Positions 57,345 to 64,000 of a stretch of 64,000 nt of DNA are shown here, piece after piece (the stretch's first letter is position 1; every line of letters starts with the position of its first letter). Made by a program: the position numbers and the translations under genes. Under the pieces are notes generated by a model. That model had not been told where the DNA came from. It did no database searches and was given only the letters and a program-made list of their open reading frames with translations. Location: positions 12,290,001 through 12,354,000 of the forward strand of contig OY997588.1 of the NCBI GenBank assembly GCA_963921825.1, in the 5' to 3' direction. This DNA is from Erodium maritimum (Eukaryota > Streptophyta > Magnoliopsida > Geraniales > Geraniaceae).

Positions 57345-58930
57345 TTTTTTTATAAACAAAATTTTATTAAAACTCTAATCTTTGAGAATGAGAGTAGGGT
57401 ATAATGATGCATCGAAAGGGATCAACCTTAGTACAAAAACAAGATTGAAAAAACGATCTAAAATCAACCTGAAAACAAACATACTGTCAAAGAAAACAAT
57501 AACACTATACAAGCCAATTATATAGCAAAAATCACAGTCTTACAATATACAGTTGAAAAAACATAAACACACCAAGTGGGTACAAGAACAAATGATCAAC
57601 CACTAGAACATTGAGATAGTAATAGTGCATGAAAAACAATAAACTATTATTTATTACAAGACGTGACGTCGGATATTTATATTTGAAAAATATTGTAAAC
57701 TACTTTCATACTAATATGATTGACGGGAACCTCTTTGTACATATTTCATTCATTCTTGATCTTGAATATTAAAAGGATAATCTAGAATAGATGGCCGTTT
57801 TTTCAAATATGTTTCAAGACTTTCATAATTTATTTCGAAACTTATTCGATCGCTTTATCAGTTTTCTCAAAAAGACTGATGGGAAAGTCGCACATTTGAC
57901 CCCTCTCACCATTCCTTGGTCGTTCCTGCAGATAAATCCCCTTGTACCTGGGTCTGGCCAGAGTAATTCGGATGGGCCTACTCCAGGGCTCAGTCAATGC
58001 GTTGGATCAGGTTCAGCTAAAGCAGTTGGGCCTATTGTCGGGCCTAGTTCAGAGTCCTTTTCTGCTTTAGATCCAGCTGATTCTGTTGACGTTTCCACGG
58101 GTCAGTCATCCCCGTGGAAAGATGTCCTCATACAGTCATCACGTGTGAGGCGTCCCCCTAAACATTTGACGGAGTTTTATGACCTTCAGTGTAAACCAAA
58201 GGTTTTTGATCGTGAAAGGTTTCTCCGTCCTGTCGATATTGGGAAACAAGTTGAGCAAGTGTGATTCGGAAAAGCTCAGGTTGTAACATCGTCACAGGGC
58301 ACTGATGCATGGATGTCAATTCGTGAGTTGGTTGCCAAGAGGGATGTGAAGACCCGACGTTGACCTCCCGTGTCGAGGATTGGCGGGGTTATTCTGTTTT
58401 TTCAGTTCCTTGTTTTTTATTTCTTTTAAAAGGTTAGGCCTTTTGGCTTCCATTATTGGAGCCCTTTTGTAATCGTTGGTTTCCTCCATGTTTCTTCTTG
58501 AAGTAGGACATTCTCATTTCTATTTGGAATTAGTTTTATTAATAATATTTCGAGCTTATCAAAAAAAAATCCCCTTGTACCTCCATTACCCTCCACGACT
58601 GCTCCATCCGAATTAATATACAGATGGCCCTCCGCCGGTGTTCTCCACACACAGTTAGAAACAATAACATTCGAAGAAGACCCTGGGGCCCTCACCTGCG
58701 CCTGCTTCTCAGTTGAAGACGAGGTCATCGAGGGAGAGACTTGCACCAGGGGCGACAAGACGGGATCGACAGAGAGTACAATAGCGGCATCTTCAAGGTT
58801 GTCGACGGCGGAAGCAGAGCTAGGGAGCAAAATGATCGCAGAGAGATTGGGCGGCTAAAACTAAGGTTACTCTCGATCAGCGAGAGAGAATTACAGTCTT
58901 CGATTTTTACGCTGGACATGCCATAATACA
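57345..58930 (-). pseudogene. LINE with RNase H-like domain, split by another LINE
   Basis: The minus-strand frame 58830-58453 has WRTPAEGHLYINSDGAVVEG, the start of a plant LINE RNase H domain (RVT_3). Removing the insertion 57950-58566 and one target copy joins GNGGTRG to FICRNDQG, continuing the domain to a stop near 57866. A poly-T run at about 57345, followed by ataaacaaaattttattaa, may be its 3' end, which would give a 3' UTR of about 500 bp. Dead copy: later parts of RNase H are missing. Confidence 0.6.
57950..58566 (+). mobile_element. 5'-truncated LINE inserted in the RNase H of another LINE
   Basis: 617 bp ending ttattaataatatttcgagc, ttatc and poly-A, flanked by the perfect 16-bp direct repeat AAATCCCCTTGTACCT (57934-57949 and 58567-58582). 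It holds a plus-strand frame that stops at 58264 and contains RVRRPPKHLTEFY, followed by about 300 bp of 3' UTR. Confidence 0.92.
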
Positions 58931-59277
58931 ACTAACCAAAAATCACATAATTTTCCTAGCGTGGTAAGATTCAGAGGTTTACGATGATGATTATTGTAAA
59001 GCAAATATAGAACCAGAGTGGGTGACAAACAATACTGTGTTCTCAATAATATGAATGATACTAATTTTTGTGATCTTCTTCTGTTAGAGATGTTTTTTCC
59101 TGCCCAAATTTGCAGTTTGAAATTCGGATAAATATATCTTTTTCAATAAAGTCCATCCCATGAACACATTTAAATTAAAAAAAAAAGTCAATTACATCAA
59201 CATTGCCTTGCGTATTTGCGTTTATTAATTGAAGTTCACCTGCTCCATATTAGATGAAAACAAAATTCAACTCCAGC

Positions 59278-59733
59278 CAATGTTGTAAAAATCCTCTAGG
59301 CGGGGCCTAGGCGCTCAAATGGACTCTGCCGATCCGATTTATTCTCTCAGGACGCTCAAGGCCGTTTGGACAGAATATGACCGATTAATCCTCGATTCGA
59401 CCGATTAATCGCTGCCTAGCCGATTAATTGGGCGGGTCTATCAGGTATGGGGTCGGATTCGTAATTAAAAAAAACGGTTTCTAATCTTCTACCAACTAAA
59501 TTAGAGTATAAAATTATTCTATTGATACTTTTGGTTTAGTAGAATGTTTACGTCTCTAAATATGTTTAATATTTGATAATTATTAATATTTTTATACAAT
59601 ATAATGTAAAATTTTGATATTACATATAATAATAAAAAATCCGATTAATCCCCGACTAATCTCTGATTAATTCCCGCCTAACGTTTAGGACCCCTTTCCG
59701 TCCGCCTAGCGCCTAACATTTTTTACAACCTTG
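59278..59733. mobile_element. hAT-type MITE
   Basis: 456 bp. The ends read CAATGTTGTAAAAAT on the left and CAAGGTTGTAAAAAAT on the right (inward), followed by aggcg-rich subterminal repeats. The 8-bp target duplication ACTCCAGC lies at 59270-59277 and 59734-59741. No frame. Same superfamily as the MITE at 23598 but a different family. Confidence 0.88.
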
Positions 59734-59741
59734 ACTCCAGC

Positions 59742-60140
59742 ACATAAAGCAATGACAGATGGGGGACCGTTATATTTCCCTAACTCAAATAAATTAGCAT
59801 AAAAGATTGAAATAATATTTTATTGAATAATGAAAATATTAAAAATAAATAAAATTTATAATAAAACTCGCAAGTCATAAGTCATAATAACCTTTTATAT
59901 TTTAAATAAGAAACATATTTATCAGACAATTCAGACCAAATACGTATTATAAATTAATATACTATGTTATTTTTATATCTACTAAAAAAACATCATCATT
60001 TTGACCCATCCCACCTCAATAAACTTCGCAACATCAGTTCATTGTGTTTTACCACTTGTGATAAACATGTTTAAAGGAAAAGGACAACTATAACGTGTAA
60101 AAATTGTTTGATCGTAAGACAATGAAATCAAGACAAAAAA
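59742..60140. other. AT-rich intergenic DNA
   Basis: No feature recognised. Confidence 0.45.
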
Positions 60141-60160
60141 GTGGGTGAGATGGAAAAATA

Positions 60161-60279
60161 TTTTTTTTTTTTTGAAACATTCATGGTGGATGTTATTATT
60201 TGAAGTGTTTCAAAATACAACTAAACATATCCGGAATATGGAATCCAGATTATGACTGGACATGCACATAGGCTAACTA
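60161..60279 (-). mobile_element. Short poly-T-headed retro-insertion
   Basis: 119 bp starting with 13 T and gaaacattcatggtgg, flanked by an imperfect 20-bp direct repeat gtgggtgaga.ggaaaaa (60141-60160 and 60280-60299). Confidence 0.75.
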
Positions 60280-60690
60280 GTGGGTGAGAAGGAAAAACGT
60301 ATTTAATTGGGATTTATACAAAAACTAAACCATTCTTAGATGAAATAAAAACATCTCAAAACTCTCATTGTTCGAAAGTATTTTCAAGAGCGTGTTTTAT
60401 TAACACTTTAATAATTATCCGAGAGAATAATACAAGTGAGGGAAGTTGGGAGCAAGTCCCCAGATCCTGCACGAGTAGGCGTAGAACATGTCTTTTCGAT
60501 TAGTCAATGTCGTTGATCTTTTTACAAATTCAATTTTAGATTCCTCGACTAAAGAGAAGAAGAGCTGGATATCCTGAATAATGTTGTCAATTGGTAGGAG
60601 AGGGACCTTAGTCAACCAAGTAAGGGTCAACACACTAAGGGTGTTAGTCCAGATGGTAATGTGAGTCTGCTGCCTTTCCTGGGCCATAGC

Positions 60691-63369
60691 TGTCACGCCC
60701 CAAATCCGGTTCTTGCCCGGACTCGAGGCATGACTAGTAAAACATGAATAAAAGAGATAACAATTCACAAAAAGTTCCAGAAATTCCAATAAATAACTCG
60801 AATCCACCAAATGTAGTTTAAAACGTAAATAACCCTCTAGGGGTGTAATAATAATTCTCTACAAAAACTGTTCCGAACAAAAATAGAATAAACGAAGTCG
60901 CTATGGACACCCACACCGAGAGCTCCCGAGCCTCTACTCCTCAATCAAGCCTGTAAACACAACAGTAAACTCACAGGGGTGAGCTTGCGCTCAGTAGAGA
61001 AAACTCATAACTAGGTGGACCTTAAACTCAAAATAAGTCAACAGCAAATCAAATAATATAGATCTTAACGAACACGGATAATAGATAACTCAGTTCAATG
61101 CCGTGGCACATGAAGTCTCCACCCTCCGATCCACATATGATGTGTCCTCTCGGATTTTCCCTCAAATCCAGAGGAGACGCATAACATTGAGGCGACCGGA
61201 AACAACCCTTCGGGGCGCTTATCATCGGGATTCTCAGAAACGTCTCCAAAGGATTTTATGTCCTCGGGAACCAAGGTATTACTCCCATGGGAAGCATACA
61301 CTTGGGCAATTCACTAAATAACCATTATATCATCCTACACCGGACTCCTCAACGGTGTAGGCACCAAACCGTATCAACAATAATCACTACCTCACCCTAC
61401 ACCGGACTCCTCAACGGTGTAGGTACCATACCGTCTCAACCATAATCAGATAACAACTTGGTAACGCACTCAACCGAAACACGACGCAATCCAAACCAAC
61501 CACCACCAATCCACTAACACACATAGCTCACACATCACCGATTCACCATAGCACACCGCACGCGAATCACGAAGTCATGTCACACCAATCACACAATCCC
61601 AACTTACCGTTCACTTACCAGTTTCGAACCACCGGGGCATCGATCACCTGATTGCACCGCTCGGTACAACCAGTCATACTCGATGCTCCAAACAACAATT
61701 TAAGTGAATCAATTAATCATTCGAATACAATCAACGAGCAAGTACGAGTGTAAGCAACTAATCATATAAGCCTTCAAAAGAGCATTCACACATGCAATTC
61801 AACTAGTTCCGTTAGACTCTTTAGCCTATCCACTAAGCAACCAACAACCAAGCATGTGATCCTAACACGCAACTAATCCGAGGGCTTTGCCAAGGCTCCT
61901 CTACCAGACAATCAAATCCCAAGTATTGAAAGCGAATTATACTAGTGATTGGCATCCTAATCGGTCACCACTAGACACTTCCGGTTATTAGTAAAAGAAA
62001 GACGATTATGCTAGTTATTCGCATCCTATAGGCATTTCTAGGACCTTTCCAATTTTATTAACCTAGCATGCATACAAAGCATCAAAAACGAGAGGTTAAG
62101 GCTTTCCCTACCTCAAGGTCCTCCTCTTCAACACTTTGATGAAGCCTGGTGAGCACCACTTCGCTCTTCACTCGGGTCCCGGCGTGATCCTTGCTCCTCT
62201 AGCTCGATCCCCAAAGTCTTGGACACAAAGAAACGCTAATTAGGCTCCACTTAAACAGCAAGAAAGACACCCAAAACCCTTCCAGAGTTCAGCTCAAAAC
62301 CAAGATGCAAAACCCTCAAGAAACCCTCAAGAAACCCTCACCCTGGTCTGCCACGGACCTGGTCACGGATCCGTGAGGCTAACCATCACGGTTACCATCA
62401 CGGAGCCGTGACGAGTGCCGTCACGGACTCCCTCACGGAGCCGTGACGCCGCCCGTCACGGGATCCGTCACGGATCCGTGGCGCACCAGGGCAGTTTCGC
62501 CCTTCTTCAACCTCCAGCTCCTTTTCTCCGAAAAACCACCTTCAAACCCAGAATTTTACCCCTTCCAACTCCCAAAACAGTCCAAATCCTTCAATACTCC
62601 TCTACCCATGGTAGGAATCAACACACAAACAAGTTTCCATTGATTCATCAAATCAAACCCAACTCAAAAGCTTCAACAAACCAATGATTTCTCAACAAAA
62701 AATCCAACAAAGCTTCTCATCAACAACATCTCCCACCATTTCTACTCAAACCCAACAACATCTAGCAATTTTCACCCAAAACCCATGAAAATAGATGAAG
62801 AGAAATGAGGATTAGAGAGTTCCATTACCTCTAGAATGTTGAGATGAAGAAGATGCTAGTGATTTTGAGGAGGGATGGCTAGAGGAAGACTTCAAGTGGC
62901 CTCTTCTTCCTTGATTTTCCTTCAAAGCTCCATGAGAGCTCTTCTCCCTTGCTCCTCCTCTAAATTTCGGCTACACCAATGCAAAAATGAATTGATTTTG
63001 CTTCTCCAATCCAATATAATACCTAGATGTAGCAAAAACCTAAAAGCCCTTGAGCTAGATTCCATTGTAGTAGCTTTTGGGAGGGTAAAAGAGACTATGA
63101 CTATCCCTTTTTCTCTCTTTCAACCAAAAGAAGACAAGTGTCCACCTAGGTCATTTAATTTTCCAAAATAATTTCCAGCACATTAAAAATAAAGCTTTTA
63201 GTCGATAAAAAGTCTCGTTTTGACCAAAATTGACTTTATCCAATATTATACTCAAACGAAAGGGATTTCTCCCCTGAAGCCAACCGTGATAATGGCTAAA
63301 TCGTTTGGGTTCCGGAAAAGTCCCGAGTGACTTCTTGAGTCATCGGTTCGACCGGAAGCGGGTCTTACA
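60691..63369 (-). mobile_element. Solo LTR (about 2.7 kb), copy B3
   Basis: 2679 bp. On the minus strand it starts TGTAAGACC and ends CCGGATTTGGGGCGTGACA, with the perfect 5-bp target duplication ATAGC at 60686-60690 and 63370-63374. It shares TACTGAGCG and AGCTCACCCC with B1. It carries a two-unit tandem repeat (61335-61435, with cctacaccggactcctcaac) and a cluster of CACGG/CCGTG palindromes (62345-62490). No coding capacity for gag or pol. Confidence 0.93.
62345..62490. repeat. Cluster of tcacggatccgtga-type palindromes in solo LTR B3
   Basis: At least seven closely spaced CACGG/CCGTG half-sites form several near-perfect palindromes such as tcacggatccgtga and tcacggagccgtga. Confidence 0.85.
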
Positions 63370-64000
63370 ATAGCCAAGGCCATAGCAATTGAAAACGCCT
63401 CGATGAGAGTTGGGTCCCACGTCTCAGGGACCGTTCCGTTGCTGGCTTTCACAACCATTCTTGAGTCGGAGCGGCAAATAACTCCCCATCCGTATTCGTT
63501 ACTCTCCCGAAATACCGCACCATCGACATTGATTACTTTATATCCGGGGGAGCTTCCACGTGGTGACACCCGGTGTGTGTACCATCGTTTTGGTCCAGAT
63601 GGTTGAGCTAGGGCTTCTCGCAAAATGCAGACGTGGCTCCTGGCTTGGATGTGTAACGTAATAGCGGAGGGCTGGACCTCCTTCCATACCCAAACATTTC
63701 TGGCCTTCCAGATCTTTCACAACCAGATGATTACTTCAATGATTTATTTCGAGGTCTGATCTTGGACCCACTGCTCCCACCAGATGCTTATAGGAGTGGT
63801 ATGTGATCCATCCAGCATTATGCCAAGCTTGTCCTAGCAATCCCTAGCAAATAGGAGGTAGAGGAATAGATGATCCATTGTCTCAATATGGTTACAGCCA
63901 ATAGGACACAATGGGGACATAAAGACGAATCGGCGGCATAGGTTTGCAACCACTCGAAGGGAACCCGTTGGAAGGTGCCATAAGAAGGTACGGATTTGTG

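Larger units (their letters stand above)
60381..64000 (-). pseudogene. LINE ORF2 3' part (zf-RVT and RNase H), split by a solo LTR, runs off the window
   Basis: Minus strand. From 64000 inward, broken frames show a zf-RVT pattern (CPIGCNHIETMDHLF), then VNVDG-type RNase H (VINVDGAVFRESNEYGWGVICR, 63540-63470) up to LIEAFSIAMALAI at 63375. After the solo LTR, the same frame type resumes at 60690 with AMAQERQQTHITIW and runs to a stop near 60415. The 3' end TTAATAAAACACGCTCTTG lies near 60381. With one ATAGC copy removed the RNase H domain is nearly whole, apart from frame damage. Confidence 0.75.

Noticed and set aside
1-64000. tRNA or rRNA genes
   Set aside because: No full cloverleaf or rRNA core was recognised. 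The only Pol III-like boxes are in the SINE-like piece at 41865-42062.

Overview
The window looks like nuclear DNA of a flowering plant, most likely a eudicot. It has three split protein-coding genes of typical plant families, including ferulate 5-hydroxylase of syringyl lignin synthesis. The rest is AT-rich intergenic DNA packed with plant-type transposable elements: Ty1/copia, long solo LTRs, LINEs, hAT and Mutator-type DNA elements, and miniature LTR elements primed by initiator tRNA-Met. The species cannot be named from sequence alone.

Layout. 0.3-1.5 kb: one inverted copy of an unclassified repeat family (repeat A), split by a 331-bp miniature LTR element. 1.8-7.7 kb: a complete young Ty1/copia element on the minus strand with near-identical 272-bp LTRs, a 5-bp target duplication and intact gag and pol frames. 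7.9-10.7 kb: three more repeat A copies. 11-14 kb: AT-rich DNA with retroelement tails. 14.5-21.7 kb: a ten-exon gene for a PHD-SWIB-Plus3-GYF-CCCH protein (NERD/C3H44 family) with a U12-type AT-AC intron. 22-27 kb: degenerate Harbinger-like and LINE ORF1 pieces with a hAT-type MITE. 27.7-31.7 kb: a seven-exon gene for a mitochondrial DUF1640/CCDC90-type coiled-coil protein whose third intron carries a 1.8-kb Mutator-type element. 33.3-35.5 kb: the two-exon F5H (CYP84A) gene on the minus strand. 36-64 kb: no host gene seen. This part holds nested retroelement fragments, three related solo LTRs of about 2.7 kb each with perfect 5-bp target duplications and each lying inside LINE-like sequence, a LINE inserted in another LINE, a second hAT MITE, a Mutator-like fold-back and several tiny retro-insertions.

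How the genes fit together. The NERD-type gene and the DUF1640 gene lie in the same orientation with only transposon remnants between them, and I recall the same pairing in Arabidopsis, so this is probably conserved synteny. F5H acts in lignin biosynthesis at the ER and has no functional link with its neighbours. Exon joins were worked out by hand from reading frame, splice signals and remembered family sequences. Transposon boundaries marked by target duplications are firm; those of degenerate LINE and repeat A copies are approximate.
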